The notes: generated from the letters alone by a model not told the origin. A stretch of DNA of 64,000 bases from Jeotgalibacillus alimentarius (GCF_000829445.1 NZ_JXRQ01000016.1:62001-126000); one strand, 5' to 3'; positions 51,738 to 61,012 are shown, counted from the stretch's first letter. Numbers and translations are program-made.

Positions 51738-51766
51738 AAAGCATCTGACACAGGTGCTTTTTAAAA
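51738..51766 (+). terminator. Terminator of the GyrI-like gene
   Basis: AAAAGCATCT / AGGTGCTTTT stem with one mismatch, followed by TAAAA. Confidence 0.65.
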
Positions 51767-51781
51767 GTGTTTATTTTTAAT

Positions 51782-51982
51782 GCTTTGTTAAAGTCCAATG
51801 TTGTTTTAGCACAGCTGGTGATTGGAGCGGAAGGGGGACGACTCCAGCAGGAGAAGCGTGACAGGTGAGACCCCGCAAGCGCCCCGCGCTGAGGAGGGAT
51901 GATTGAACCGGAGCCAAAAACCGGCTCATGCGGAAAGCGTTCCCCCTGAAGCGGAAATCAACAGCCCCCCTTTAACAGAGCT
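51782..51982 (+). repeat. Type B repeat, full length, copy 2
   Basis: 201 bp with inverted ends GCTTTGTTAAA / TTTAACAGAGC, inner arms AGCTGGTGATT / AATCAACAGC and GGGGGA / TCCCCC, and the core GACAGGTGAGACCCCGC. Two AGCGGAA direct repeats, one in each arm, flank the interior. It fills most of the 349-base gap before queF. Confidence 0.88.
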
Positions 51983-52040
51983 ATATTTTAAAAAGCTAAG
52001 TTCATATAGCCTGAACTTTTCATATCTGGAGGTATGACCA

Positions 52041-52538
52041 ATGAGTGGACGCAATGAAAAAGAACTTGAAGGTGTAAATCTGCTTGGTGAAATGAATGTT
52101 GAATATTCATTTGACTACAATCCCGGCGTGCTTGAGGCATTCGATAATAAGCATGTAAACAGAGACTATTTCGTAAAGTTCAACTGTCCGGAATTCACAT
52201 CACTTTGCCCGAAGACGAACCAGCCGGATTTTGCCACGATCTATATCAGCTATATCCCTGATCAGAAAATGGTAGAGAGTAAGTCATTGAAACTGTATCT
52301 TTTCAGCTTCAGAAACCACGGAGACTTTCATGAAGACTGCATGAACATCATCATGAATGACCTGATTGAACTGATGGACCCGCGTTATATTGAAGTATGG
52401 GGGAAATTCACACCGCGTGGCGGCATTTCAATTGACCCTTACACGAACTACGGTAAACCGGGTACGAAATATGAAGAGATGGCATATCATAGACTGATGA
52501 ATCATGATATGTATCCTGAAAAAATTGACAACAGATAA
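52041..52538 (+). CDS. queF: NADPH-dependent preQ0 reductase QueF
   Basis: The product is 165 residues, the short unimodular QueF type. It reduces 7-cyano-7-deazaguanine to preQ1 for queuosine in tRNA. Nucleophile Cys56 ([13 protein letters not shown]), Asp63, the NADPH-binding E-SK-SLK-L motif ([15 protein letters not shown]) and the His-Glu pair in HGDFHED are all present. TGGAGG precedes the ATG. No other queuosine gene is adjacent, and no preQ1 riboswitch was seen in the short leader. A terminator follows. Confidence 0.95.
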   Translation: MSGRNEKELEGVNLLGEMNVEYSFDYNPGVLEAFDNKHVNRDYFVKFNCPEFTSLCPKTNQPDFATIYISYIPDQKMVESKSLKLYLFSFRNHGDFHEDCMNIIMNDLIELMDPRYIEVWGKFTPRGGISIDPYTNYGKPGTKYEEMAYHRLMNHDMYPEKIDNR

Positions 52539-52543
52539 CCTGC

Positions 52544-52572
52544 AGCCGGCTGAAGCGTTCAGCCGGTTTTTT
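52544..52572 (+). terminator. Terminator of queF
   Basis: AGCCGGCTGA / TTCAGCCGGT stem followed by TTTTT. Confidence 0.9.
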
Positions 52573-52624
52573 GTATGCTTAAAATCGAAAATGGAGATGA
52601 TAAATAGAAAAGGAAGTGATGCAA

Positions 52625-52777
52625 ATGTATGAAGACATTGAAAGTCTGAGACAAAAGCTGATGACCGTGCAGCGCTGGATCGAAGAAAAGGACCAGGCGC
52701 TTGAGTACACGGAGATGTATGATGAAATGATCAAAATGATAAATGAACTTGAGCAGTTCCGGGTGAAAGTAAAATGA
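52625..52777 (+). CDS. 50-residue helical protein coupled to the DUF421 gene
   Basis: The ORF begins MYEDIESLRQKLMTVQRW and is rich in Glu, Lys, Met and Leu with heptad-like spacing, so a short coiled coil is likely. There is no cysteine and no membrane segment. AAAAGGAAGTGA precedes the ATG. Its stop codon overlaps the start of the DUF421 gene (ATGA). This arrangement and the ribosome site support a real gene; I do not recognise a family. Confidence 0.7.
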   Translation: MYEDIESLRQKLMTVQRWIEEKDQALEYTEMYDEMIKMINELEQFRVKVK

Positions 52778-53598
52778 GTGATTGGCTGTTGGTCATTATA
52801 CGGGGACTATTGATGGTTCTTGTGTTATTTATTTGTACTAAACTCCTTGGCAAGAAGCAGATTTCTCAGCTGTCTTTTTTTGAATATGTAACAGGGATTA
52901 CGATCGGCAGTATCGGCGCTGAGGTGATTACCGGTCTCGACAGGCAATTTTTGCACGGGGTGCTCGGTATTGTCTCTTTTATCTCAATTCCTTTGCTGAT
53001 GGACTATCTTTCTTTAAAAAGCAAGAAAGTCAGAGATCTTGTGGAAGGAGAGGGTACCGTATTTATTCAGCAGGGAAAAGTGATTGAAGAGAATCTAAGA
53101 AAAGAAAGGTATTCAACAGATGAACTGATGGAGCTGCTGAGAAGAAAAGATGTCTTTGCAGTGTCGGATGTGAATTTTGCCATCTTGGAGCCTTCAGGAG
53201 AGCTGAATGTTCTTTTGAAAAAATCCAGAATGCCTGTTGTGCAGGAGGATATCAAAAAAAGGGTTCAGGATGAAAAGCCGCCTGAAACGATTATTATGGA
53301 TGGTGAGCCGGTAGAAAAGGCGCTTCAGTCAATCGGAAGAGATATCGAATGGCTGCGGGAGCAAATGAGGAAAAAAGGGGTCAGCATGTCAGATGTTTTT
53401 TTAGCTCAGATCAGTCAGGACGGAAAGATATTTCTCGATCTCTATGATCGTACTGAAAACCAGAGGGAGCTGATCTCCCTGCTTAAGGAATGCAGAGAGG
53501 ACTTTATAAAAATTAGCAGAAAACTTCCTGAAAAAGAAGGGCTGTTATTTTATAAAAATGCTGAAATGATTGAGGGCTTTGCGAGAATTGTACGCTAA
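52774..53598 (+). CDS. DUF421 (YetF/YcaP-like) membrane protein
   Basis: The product is 274 residues: about three transmembrane helices (5-23, 35-52 and 58-78) and two cytoplasmic DUF421-type regions (about 80-150 and 165-270). The conserved GKKQISQLSFFEYVTGITIGSIGAE segment and RKxVFxVxDVxFAILExSGELxV pattern are present. In Bacillus several YetF-type proteins are linked to spores, but no spoVA gene is adjacent here. The start codon overlaps the stop of the 50-residue upstream gene. Confidence 0.88.
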   Translation: MSDWLLVIIRGLLMVLVLFICTKLLGKKQISQLSFFEYVTGITIGSIGAEVITGLDRQFLHGVLGIVSFISIPLLMDYLSLKSKKVRDLVEGEGTVFIQQGKVIEENLRKERYSTDELMELLRRKDVFAVSDVNFAILEPSGELNVLLKKSRMPVVQEDIKKRVQDEKPPETIIMDGEPVEKALQSIGRDIEWLREQMRKKGVSMSDVFLAQISQDGKIFLDLYDRTENQRELISLLKECREDFIKISRKLPEKEGLLFYKNAEMIEGFARIVR

Positions 53599-53674
53599 AA
53601 TGTATGAATATTCACATGCAGGAATCATTAAAAATATCTGAAAACGTGCACGATTCTGTATGCTGGTTTCCTCC

Positions 53675-53703
53675 TTTACATGCCTGCTAAGAGCGCGTAT
53701 AAT
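53675..53703 (+). promoter_or_regulatory. Strong sigma-A-type promoter upstream of the type B repeat and yitT
   Basis: TTTACA, exactly 17 bp, TATAAT. Transcription would start near 53710, within a small hairpin (GCGTTTTT / AAAAACGC, 53704-53728). It would then run through the type B element before reaching the YitT gene 260 bases later. Confidence 0.7.
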
Positions 53704-53765
53704 GCGTTTTTGTGATTGAAAAAACGCTAATGGCGCAGCTGGATTGGCCCTGCACTTTTAATATA

Positions 53766-53946
53766 GGCTTTATTAAAGTCCAACATTGTCTTAGCACAGC
53801 TGGTGATTGCAGCGGAAGGGGACGACTCCAGCAGGAGAAGTCGGACAGGTGAGACCCCCGCAAGGCGAAGTCTGAGGAGGCTCACCGCCGGCCCTGCGGA
53901 AAGCGTTCCCCTGAAGCGGAAATCAACAGCCGACTTTAACAGAGTT
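53766..53946 (+). repeat. Type B repeat, full length, copy 3
   Basis: About 181 bp with left end GGCTTTATTAAAG and right end CTTTAACAGAG. It shares the GCACAGCTGGTGATT, GACAGGTGAGACCCCC and GCGGAAATCAACAGCC segments with copy 2. It lies in the transcribed leader of the YitT gene and accounts for most of the 370-base gap. Confidence 0.88.
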
Positions 53947-53968
53947 TTAATAAAAGGAGGCATTTCGT

Positions 53969-54817
53969 ATGACTAAGAAGCTTTTTACGTTTTTGATGAT
54001 GAATCTTGGTGCGTTTTTTGTTGCTGTGAATGTTCATTTTTTCTTATCTCCAAATAGCCTGGCAACCGGTGGCGTCAGCGGGATGTCTATTGTGCTGAAT
54101 TCATTGTTCCAGGGAATATCAATTGGACTATTTATGATTCTTGTTAATATTGTATTATTTATTTTAGGTGTAATTTTCCTTGGCTTTCAATTCGGTACTA
54201 AAACGATCTATACAAGTTTTGCGCTGTCAGGTTATGTATGGCTTCTTGAGCTGGTTGCGCCAATTAGTGCGCCGCTCAGTGATGATATTTTAATCCAGCT
54301 GATCATTGGTCAGTGTATTGCTGCGATCGGTATGGGGATTGTATTTCATCAGCGCGCATCAACCGGCGGCACTGACATTATTGCTATGATACTGAATAAA
54401 TATATTAAAATTGAGATTGGCAGAGCTGTGTTATTTTCCGATCTTGCAGTAGCATTGTCATCTTCACTGCTATTTGGACCGCAGGCAGGTATGTATGCAT
54501 TCTTCGGTGTGATCTTGAATGGTCTGATGATTGACTACACACTTCAGCAGTTCAATGCGAACAAAGAAGTGGTGATCATCAGTCAGAAGAGTGCACTGAT
54601 TCGTATGTTCATTGTAGGGGAGCTTGGCAGAGGCGCAACGATCCACACGGCAAAAGGTGCCTTCAATTATGAACAAAAAGAAGTAATTACAACAATTCTA
54701 GGACGTAAGGATTTATCGCGTCTGAAGAATTTTGTTGGTAAGCAGGATGAAAAAGCATTTATTACTGTTCACAATATGAATGAAATACTCGGGCAGAACT
54801 TTAAGAGGCTCGCCTAA
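53969..54817 (+). CDS. YitT family membrane protein
   Basis: The product is 282 residues with five or six transmembrane helices (first 200) and a C-terminal cytoplasmic DUF2179 domain (about 205-280; RGATIHTAKGAF, ITTILGRKDLSRLKNFV). The LATGGVSGMSIVL and RASTGGTDIIA motifs are typical of the family. Function is unknown; YitT/YqfU-type proteins are common in Bacilli. AAAAGGAGG precedes the ATG and lies only about 10 bases after the type B repeat. A terminator follows. Confidence 0.9.
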   Translation: MTKKLFTFLMMNLGAFFVAVNVHFFLSPNSLATGGVSGMSIVLNSLFQGISIGLFMILVNIVLFILGVIFLGFQFGTKTIYTSFALSGYVWLLELVAPISAPLSDDILIQLIIGQCIAAIGMGIVFHQRASTGGTDIIAMILNKYIKIEIGRAVLFSDLAVALSSSLLFGPQAGMYAFFGVILNGLMIDYTLQQFNANKEVVIISQKSALIRMFIVGELGRGATIHTAKGAFNYEQKEVITTILGRKDLSRLKNFVGKQDEKAFITVHNMNEILGQNFKRLA

Positions 54818-54822
54818 TACAA

Positions 54823-54850
54823 CCCCGCAGCGATGGCTGCGGGATTTTTT
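54823..54850 (+). terminator. Terminator of the YitT gene
   Basis: CCCGCAGC / GCTGCGGG stem followed by ATTTTTT. Confidence 0.9.
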
Positions 54851-54932
54851 GTTCAACAAAACGTGCATATTCATTTCATCATCATTTGATTATTGTGTGT
54901 TAAGATGAGCCATATATCAATACAGGGTTGTG

Positions 54933-56078
54933 ATGAGAATGGCTGAAAATCCATTGTATATAAAAGCGAAATCTTTTATTGAACAGTTTTATCAGGAGAA
55001 TAAACTTGATGATCAGGCCTGTCTCAGAAGGTTGTCTGAAGTCAGTGGATCAATTGAGGAGTGCGGAACATATGAGCATACATATGAAGAGCTTTCATAT
55101 GGAGCTAAGCTTGCATGGCGGAACAGCAACCGGTGTATCGGGCGTTTGTTCTGGAACAGTCTGAATGTTTTTGACAGGAGACATGACGTTACAGAAGAGC
55201 AGGTAAAGAAATCATTGCTTGAGCATATTGAAAGTGCTACAAACGGCGGTAAAATCCGTTCATCAATTACGATATTCGCCCCTTCTCAAGGAGGCTCAGA
55301 TCCAGTCAGAATCTTTAATCACCAGTTAATCAGGTATGCTGGATACAAACAGGAAGATGGAACAGTCGTTGGAGATCCTCATTCTGTAGACATGACAGTT
55401 TTTTGTCATAATCTTGGATGGAAAGGTGAGGGGACGGCATTTGATGTTTTACCAATTGTGATTCAGATAAAGGGTCATGATCCATATTATTTTGACATTC
55501 CAAAAGAGCTGGTGAAGGAAGTTGAGATTACACATCCTGATTCCGAAAGCTTTAACGAACTGGGGTTAAAATGGTATGCAGTGCCGATTATATCTGAAAT
55601 GAAGCTTGAAATCGGAGGCCTGGAGTATAAGGCAGCGCCATTTAACGGGTGGTATATGGAAACTGAAATTGCTGCCCGCAACTTTGCAGATGAAGCACGT
55701 TACAATGTGTTGAAAGATACTGCCAGAGCATTTGACATCGATACCAGCATGAATGCATCAATGTGGAAAGATCGTGCCATTATTAAACTTTGCACAGCTG
55801 TTATGCACGCTTTCAAAAAAGCAGGTGTCAGCATCACGGATCATCATACAGCGAGCCAGCAGTTTGAGCTGTTTGAACGTATGGAGCAGGAACAAAACAG
55901 AGAAGTAACAGGGGACTGGACATGGCTGATCCCGCCTGTCTCACCTGCTTCGAGCCATATCTTCCATAAACAGTACAACAACACCTGGAAGTCACCAAAC
56001 TTCTTCTATCAGCCGTCTATGCTGGACGAAAAAAAGAAATTGAAGCATGGATGTCCGTTCTCTTATCATCAGCAGTGA
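54933..56078 (+). CDS. nos: Bacterial nitric oxide synthase oxygenase
   Basis: The product is 381 residues, only the oxygenase domain as in other Bacillales. The heme thiolate is Cys68 in WRNSNRCIGR. Substrate and cofactor regions include GWYMETEIAARNF (arginine-binding Glu) and TWLIPPVSP. It makes NO from arginine with electrons from a general flavodoxin reductase. NO from this enzyme is known to protect Bacillus from oxidative stress and antibiotics. The start is uncertain: ATG at 54933 has AGGG 7 bases upstream, and an ATG at 54939 is also possible. No obvious partner gene is adjacent. Confidence 0.95.
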   Translation: MRMAENPLYIKAKSFIEQFYQENKLDDQACLRRLSEVSGSIEECGTYEHTYEELSYGAKLAWRNSNRCIGRLFWNSLNVFDRRHDVTEEQVKKSLLEHIESATNGGKIRSSITIFAPSQGGSDPVRIFNHQLIRYAGYKQEDGTVVGDPHSVDMTVFCHNLGWKGEGTAFDVLPIVIQIKGHDPYYFDIPKELVKEVEITHPDSESFNELGLKWYAVPIISEMKLEIGGLEYKAAPFNGWYMETEIAARNFADEARYNVLKDTARAFDIDTSMNASMWKDRAIIKLCTAVMHAFKKAGVSITDHHTASQQFELFERMEQEQNREVTGDWTWLIPPVSPASSHIFHKQYNNTWKSPNFFYQPSMLDEKKKLKHGCPFSYHQQ

Positions 56079-56144
56079 ACCGTCTTACTAAGATATTTAA
56101 AATGGACTAATTTGTCTGAAAGATCAATTGTTCTTTATTAAATC

Positions 56145-56327
56145 AGAGGTGAACGAAGCGGAAGGCGGTGACTCCGGAGCGATAAGCGGGACAGCTGAGA
56201 CCCCGCAAGCGAAGCTGAGGAGGCCATATCGGACCACAAAACGGTCCACCGCTCGGAAAGCACCGCCTGCAGCGCAGTGAACCGGTTGTAAAAAAGAGAC
56301 TGAGGGATAATCTCAGTCTCTTTTATT
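56145..56327 (+). repeat. Type A dispersed hairpin repeat, copy 3
   Basis: Forward copy of the element: GCGGAAGGCGGTGACTCCGG, CAGCTGAGACCCCGC, GAGGAGGCC, CGGAAAGCACCGCC and GCAGTGAACCGGTT. A hairpin GAGACTGAG / CTCAGTCTC with TTTTA closes it, just before the convergent mreBH stop codon. Confidence 0.85.
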
Positions 56328-56333
56328 CATCCA

Positions 56334-57341
56334 TTATTTAGCTGCTTTTTGAAGTTTATCAATCACCGATAACGACTTTCCTGTACCAATAGCAACTGAT
56401 TCAAGCGGGTTAGGTGCGATATGCACAGGAACCACGATTTCTTCACTCAGCCATTGCTGAAGGCCATTCAACAGGGCGCCGCCGCCAGTTAGAATGACAC
56501 CGCGATCAACGATATCACCGCTGAGTTCAGGAGGACAGTTCTCAAGTGTGGAGCGGATTGCTTCTAAGACACTTAATAGAGATTCCTGAATAGCAGATTG
56601 AACTTCAGTTGATTGCAATGTAATGGTTTTTGGCAGACCTGTTACAAGATCACGTCCGCGGATTTCCATTTCTCTTGCTTCGTGAGCAATTGGTGCGTGG
56701 CCCACTTCCATTTTGATCTGTTCAGCAGTGCGCTCACCAATTAACAGGTTGTACGCTTTTCTGACATGCTGAACGATATCCTCATCCATTTTATCTCCTG
56801 CAACGCGGATTGTATTACAGGATACAACGCCGCCATAAGAGATAATCGCGACTTCAGTCGTTCCGCCGCCGATATCCACGACAACGTTTGCGACAGGCTC
56901 ACCTACAGGAAGGTCTGCACCAATTGCAGCTGCTACAGGTTCTTCAATTAAGTGAACGTGCTTTGCACCGCTGTGCTTCACAGCATCCTGGATTGCTCTG
57001 CGCTCAACAGAAGTAGCGCCGGATGGTGTACACACGACTACGCTTGGCTTACGCAGTGAAAAGCCCATTTTTTTACCGATTGAAGCCATAATGTGCTTCA
57101 GCATTTCAGTCGTCACATCAAAGTCAGCAATTACGCCGTCTTTTAACGGGCGGACTGCCACAATGTTTCCAGGTGTTTTACCGATCATACTTTTAGCGTC
57201 TGTACCGACAGCTAACACTTTTTTCGTATTCACATCGATCGCAACAACCGATGGCTCATTCATAATGATTCCTTTACTTTTACTATAGACAAGTATATTA
57301 GCGGTACCTAAGTCGATACCGATTTCAGCGTTTGAAAGCAT
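56334..57341 (-). CDS. mreBH: MreB-family actin-like protein MreBH
   Basis: The product is 335 residues. It forms filaments under the membrane that guide side-wall synthesis. The actin-fold motifs are present: [65 protein letters not shown] and [13 protein letters not shown]. Overall sequence, and the long segment [13 protein letters not shown], agree best with B. subtilis MreBH rather than MreB or Mbl. GGAGG precedes the ATG. It stands alone, not with mreCD. A dyad TGTCAC-N5-GTGACA lies about 75 bases upstream. Confidence 0.9.
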   Translation of the reverse strand: MLSNAEIGIDLGTANILVYSKSKGIIMNEPSVVAIDVNTKKVLAVGTDAKSMIGKTPGNIVAVRPLKDGVIADFDVTTEMLKHIMASIGKKMGFSLRKPSVVVCTPSGATSVERRAIQDAVKHSGAKHVHLIEEPVAAAIGADLPVGEPVANVVVDIGGGTTEVAIISYGGVVSCNTIRVAGDKMDEDIVQHVRKAYNLLIGERTAEQIKMEVGHAPIAHEAREMEIRGRDLVTGLPKTITLQSTEVQSAIQESLLSVLEAIRSTLENCPPELSGDIVDRGVILTGGGALLNGLQQWLSEEIVVPVHIAPNPLESVAIGTGKSLSVIDKLQKAAK

Positions 57342-57412
57342 TTTTCATTCCTCCGTTATCATCGTCATCCGTCATATAACTGGTTTCTCAGAGTAGTATA
57401 GACTAAATCAGG

Positions 57413-57429
57413 TGTCACGTAGAGTGACA
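57413..57429. promoter_or_regulatory. Dyad upstream of mreBH
   Basis: TGTCACGTAGAGTGACA, two 6-bp arms around 5 bases. It could be an operator. No sigma-I promoter (known for B. subtilis mreBH) was found next to it. Confidence 0.3.
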
Positions 57430-57578
57430 AAGGTAGGGAAGGGAGAATGTTACATCTTAAGAGCTCGAGATTTAATGATAAAAACAAAGGCAAAATCCCT
57501 TCAAATCAGTCATTAATAATAAGAGATTTTCATTGGTCAGGTGTTTTGTAATAAAACAATAATAAGTTTGTAACGAAA

Positions 57579-57615
57579 AAAACCCTTTCAGAACTGTTTC
57601 TGAAAGGGTTTTGAA
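57579..57615 (-). terminator. Terminator of the BMP-MCP operon
   Basis: On the minus strand AACCCTTTCAG / CTGAAAGGGTT with a T-run after it. Confidence 0.9.
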
Positions 57616-57624
57616 AGGATATTC

Positions 57625-59301
57625 CTAACTTTTATCACCGTCAGTGGGTAATTTGAATCTGCTCATTTCCTGCTGCATGTTATGACTCATGTCCTGTAAT
57701 CTCATAATAGATTCTCTCACTCTTCCAAATGATACCTGCTGCTCATCTGCTGAAGCTGAGATTTCTTCAGTGCCGGCAGCCGTTTCTTCTGTCACTGCTG
57801 AGACATTTTCCATCGCGGCAGTGACTTCGGACGTATAGGAAGCGGATTGCTGCATACTTGAAGTCAGAGAGTGAAGTTCGCGGTCAATTTCCTGAACGCT
57901 CTGAGCAATTTCCTCAAATGCCTGTTCAGTCAGTCCCATCGAATGCAGCTGGTCTGAAGACAGCGTCTGTCCTTTATCTGCCGCCTCTGTCATACCGGAC
58001 ATTCCACTCTGAATATTACTTACCATGATATTGATCTTTTCAGTTGCTTCAGCAGATTGCATGGCAAGTTTTTTCACTTCATCTGCAACTACTGCGAATC
58101 CTTTACCCTGTTCACCTGCTCTGGCAGCTTCAATCGCAGCATTCAATGCTAGAAGATTCGTTTGATCTGCAATATCTTTCACAAAACCTGCAGCTTCCTG
58201 AATTTCGGATGTGAAAGATGAAAAGGCTGCAAGCTCTTTTGAAATAAGCTGTGAAGCCTGTGAGCTTTCAAGTGTAAAACTTTTTTGACGCTCCAGTGAT
58301 TCCCGACCCGCCTTTACAGCAGTCAAAGCCTGACTTCCTTTTTCAGCAGATCTTCCTGCCAGAGATTCACTTTCAGTAAATGTCTGATTTAATTCAGACA
58401 TTTTTTCTGAAGTTGATTGGATGTCCTCAGAAATTGCCTGACTACCTTTAGCAAGATCATCAGTAGATGCAGCAATCTGGTTTCCGCTTTCTTCAAGCTC
58501 ACTGATTTTCCCGGATACGTCTTTAGCGAACGCTGCAACATTCGTACTTGTATGATCAACGGATTGAACCGTTGTTCTCAGACTGATAATCATTTCTCTA
58601 AATGAATGTGATAAGCGGCTGATTTCAAACTTTGACTGATCGGAATCCTCAGCAATATCAACCGTCAAGTCACCCTCAGCAACTCTTGATGCCTGAGAGA
58701 GCATTGTGTGTAACGGACGGGTGATCCGGTTGGATATAATCGTGGCTGCAGCAATAGAAATGCCGATGATGAGCACAATCGCACTTAAAGAGATCGTTAC
58801 AATCAAAGAAATTTGACCTGCTGTTTCCGCTAACTTATTACTGTACCAATCATCTGCAAGCACCTTAAGATACCAGATATCATTAATGATGCCGCCTACG
58901 CGTGCAGACTGGCGGCTGGCTTCAGCCACATCACCCTGATCAAGAGCAGTACCAGCAGCATACTCAAGTTCTTCAAATTTATTCCGAACCTTCATGATCT
59001 GACTGTTCAGGGCTTGCGAGGGAAGGGAATCAGTCAGTTCATCAATCAGAATGAATGTCTGATCCATCTGATTCTGTGTAGTGAGCCGGTTATTTTCAGT
59101 AGGACTCAGGCTGAAATTGGCCAGAGACTGCTGAATGATCAATAGCTCACTATTCAACTGTTCGAGGTCAGTCAGTACTTTTGCATCTTCTTCGCCTGAA
59201 GAGTTCAGGCTGACCATTTGCCAGACAATAAATAAGATGATCGCTGTTGAGAGGATCAGCGGGATTAAAGATAATAAATATAATCGTTTTTTCAGTGTCA
59301 T
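57625..59301 (-). CDS. Methyl-accepting chemotaxis protein paired with a BMP lipoprotein
   Basis: The product is 558 residues: TM1 (about 8-30), an extracellular helical sensor (about 31-165), TM2 (about 170-195), HAMP (about 195-250) and a signalling domain with the tip [19 protein letters not shown]. The sensor is shorter than that of the other MCP here. The ATG at 59301 follows AAAGGAGC and lies 11 bases after the stop codon of the BMP-type binding lipoprotein gene. This suggests that the lipoprotein presents a ligand to the receptor. No sigma-D site was found for the pair. A terminator follows. Confidence 0.9.
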   Translation of the reverse strand: MTLKKRLYLLSLIPLILSTAIILFIVWQMVSLNSSGEEDAKVLTDLEQLNSELLIIQQSLANFSLSPTENNRLTTQNQMDQTFILIDELTDSLPSQALNSQIMKVRNKFEELEYAAGTALDQGDVAEASRQSARVGGIINDIWYLKVLADDWYSNKLAETAGQISLIVTISLSAIVLIIGISIAAATIISNRITRPLHTMLSQASRVAEGDLTVDIAEDSDQSKFEISRLSHSFREMIISLRTTVQSVDHTSTNVAAFAKDVSGKISELEESGNQIAASTDDLAKGSQAISEDIQSTSEKMSELNQTFTESESLAGRSAEKGSQALTAVKAGRESLERQKSFTLESSQASQLISKELAAFSSFTSEIQEAAGFVKDIADQTNLLALNAAIEAARAGEQGKGFAVVADEVKKLAMQSAEATEKINIMVSNIQSGMSGMTEAADKGQTLSSDQLHSMGLTEQAFEEIAQSVQEIDRELHSLTSSMQQSASYTSEVTAAMENVSAVTEETAAGTEEISASADEQQVSFGRVRESIMRLQDMSHNMQQEMSRFKLPTDGDKS

Positions 59302-59311
59302 GATAGCTCCT

Positions 59312-60289
59312 TTACTGAACAGTTTCAGGGACGTCGATCTCACCTGAAATAATTTTCTTGCGGGTATCCATCATCAGTGCCTGGCCGGTAGCATCAAGCT
59401 GTATCAGCCTTATCTCAGCGAGTCCGACGCCGTCTTCTGCGAGCCCAAGATTATAAAGATCAGCAGAAAGTTTTTCTTCAGTTAATTCCTGAACCATATT
59501 AAAAACAGAAGTGTTAATATTTTTCACCATGGATGTGACAACAGATTGTTCAGCTGTATAAAACTGATCAGTATCAACCCCGGCTGTATAAATGCCATTT
59601 TCCTGTGCTTCAAGGATCGCACCTGTACCTGTATAGCCTGCTGCCGGGTAGATGAAGTCCGCGCCTTGTTCAATCTGCCTGCTGGCAATTGTCCGGCCAA
59701 GATCTGCATCACCAAAGTCACCTGCGTAATCTGAAATGATCTGAATATCCGGGTTAGCCATCTCAGCACCTGCACGGAATCCGGCTTCAAACCGTTCAAT
59801 CGTCGGAGCCTCAACACCCCCGATAAATCCTATAACCCCTGATTCAGAAGTAAGTGCAGCAAGCGTGCCGATGAGATAACTGCCTTCATGATCTTTGAAT
59901 GTCATTGAAATAATATTGTCTGCTTCAGACACGCCATCGATCAGTACATATTGCTGATCAGGAAAATCGGCTGCCGTCTGTTCAAGTGCTTCCTGGACTG
60001 AAAAACCCAGTCCGATAATCAGGTCATAATCCTGAGCGGATAATTCCTGAAGATGCTCCTCATAATTTCCTTCAGGGGCTTCACGATAATCAAACAGGAT
60101 ATTTAATTCATCCCGTGCACGGACTAGCCCTTCAAAGGCACCATCATTAAAAGAACCGTCTCCAAGACCGGTATCTGATAATAAAATGCCGACTTTAGCG
60201 GCAAACGCTGTTTCACTTTGCTCCTGTCCTGAACAGCCTGATATGAGAGCAGTCAGCATCAGAACAGCAATACATAACATTTTTTTCAT
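59312..60289 (-). CDS. BMP family substrate-binding lipoprotein
   Basis: The product is 325 residues: a lipoprotein signal with lipobox LISGC (Cys19), then a periplasmic-binding-protein fold (about 28-325) of the Bmp/Med family. [51 protein letters not shown] and [12 protein letters not shown] are the family landmarks. Relatives bind nucleosides or purines, or act in signalling (Med in B. subtilis). No ABC transporter genes are nearby; instead the MCP gene follows after 11 bases. The ATG at 60289 follows GTGGAGGA. Confidence 0.88.
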   Translation of the reverse strand: MKKMLCIAVLMLTALISGCSGQEQSETAFAAKVGILLSDTGLGDGSFNDGAFEGLVRARDELNILFDYREAPEGNYEEHLQELSAQDYDLIIGLGFSVQEALEQTAADFPDQQYVLIDGVSEADNIISMTFKDHEGSYLIGTLAALTSESGVIGFIGGVEAPTIERFEAGFRAGAEMANPDIQIISDYAGDFGDADLGRTIASRQIEQGADFIYPAAGYTGTGAILEAQENGIYTAGVDTDQFYTAEQSVVTSMVKNINTSVFNMVQELTEEKLSADLYNLGLAEDGVGLAEIRLIQLDATGQALMMDTRKKIISGEIDVPETVQ

Positions 60290-60371
60290 ATAAATCCTCC
60301 ACTCGATAGAATAAATCATGCAGTCTGAAGCATTGATGTCAGACCTCTTATGAACACACTATTACTATCGA

Positions 60372-60411
60372 CAAAAAACCCCTCACTTTAAATAAAAGTA
60401 AGGGGTTTTAA
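60372..60411 (-). terminator. Terminator of the thioesterase gene
   Basis: AAAACCCCTCACTTT / AAAGTAAGGGGTTTT stem with one mismatch; A and T tracts on both sides. Confidence 0.85.
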
Positions 60412-60439
60412 TAAGAAAACTTTGAATAAATTTGTCAGA

Positions 60440-60946
60440 TTATTCAATCGGTTTCGGTGTGAAAAATTGAGCGAGCTCCTGGCTGTGTTTCTTTCTTGCC
60501 TTACGGTGTTCAGCTCGATTTTCCGCTGTTTCGTTCAGCCATTTTTCTTCTTCTGTTTCAGGGATAACATCCTGAACAGGAATTGGCTTGCCATTATTGT
60601 CGATTGCCACAAACGTTAAGAAAGAAATGGCTGCTACTGACTGATCACCGGACAGCAAATTTTCGGTTGTGACTCTAACAAAAACTTCCATTGAACTCTT
60701 GCCCGTGTAGGACACAAACGATTCAAGTGTCACTGCGTCACCAACCCGGATCGGTTTCAAAAAGTCTACTGAATCAGTAGAAGCTGTAACAACTAATGAC
60801 CGTGAATGCTTTGTAGCCGCAATTGAAGCTACATTATCAATATAGGCCATCAGCTGGCCGCCAAACAATGTTCCGTGATGATTTGTATCAGGCGGAAGGA
60901 CGTGACTTGTCTGAATGGTTCTGCTTTCTTTCATTGTTTTTCCCAT
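60440..60946 (-). CDS. Acyl-CoA thioesterase, hotdog fold (YkhA-like)
   Basis: The product is 168 residues with one hotdog domain (about 8-125). The motif NHHGTLFGGQLMAYIDNVASIAA contains the catalytic Asn/Gly and Asp positions of YciA/BACH-type thioesterases. It hydrolyses acyl-CoA to free acid and CoA in the cytosol. The charged C-terminal tail (about 130-168) is typical of Bacillus YkhA. AGAGGAGC precedes the ATG. It lies just after the 47-residue membrane protein on the same strand, with a terminator between. Confidence 0.88.
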   Translation of the reverse strand: MGKTMKESRTIQTSHVLPPDTNHHGTLFGGQLMAYIDNVASIAATKHSRSLVVTASTDSVDFLKPIRVGDAVTLESFVSYTGKSSMEVFVRVTTENLLSGDQSVAAISFLTFVAIDNNGKPIPVQDVIPETEEEKWLNETAENRAEHRKARKKHSQELAQFFTPKPIE

Positions 60947-60960
60947 GTGATCAGCTCCTC

Positions 60961-61008
60961 TAAAAAACCAGACCTCCCGGCTGCATTGCGCAGCAAAGAA
61001 GTCTGGTG
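60961..61008 (-). terminator. Terminator after the 47-residue membrane protein gene
   Basis: On the minus strand CCAGACTTC...GGAGGTCTGG with an inner GCTGCGCAATGCAGC stem, followed by TTTTTT. Confidence 0.8.
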
Positions 61009-61012
61009 GTTA

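Noticed and set aside
53638-53654. CcpA cre-like site (TGAAAACGTGCACG)
   Set aside because: Differs at two conserved positions from the cre consensus and is far from a gene start.
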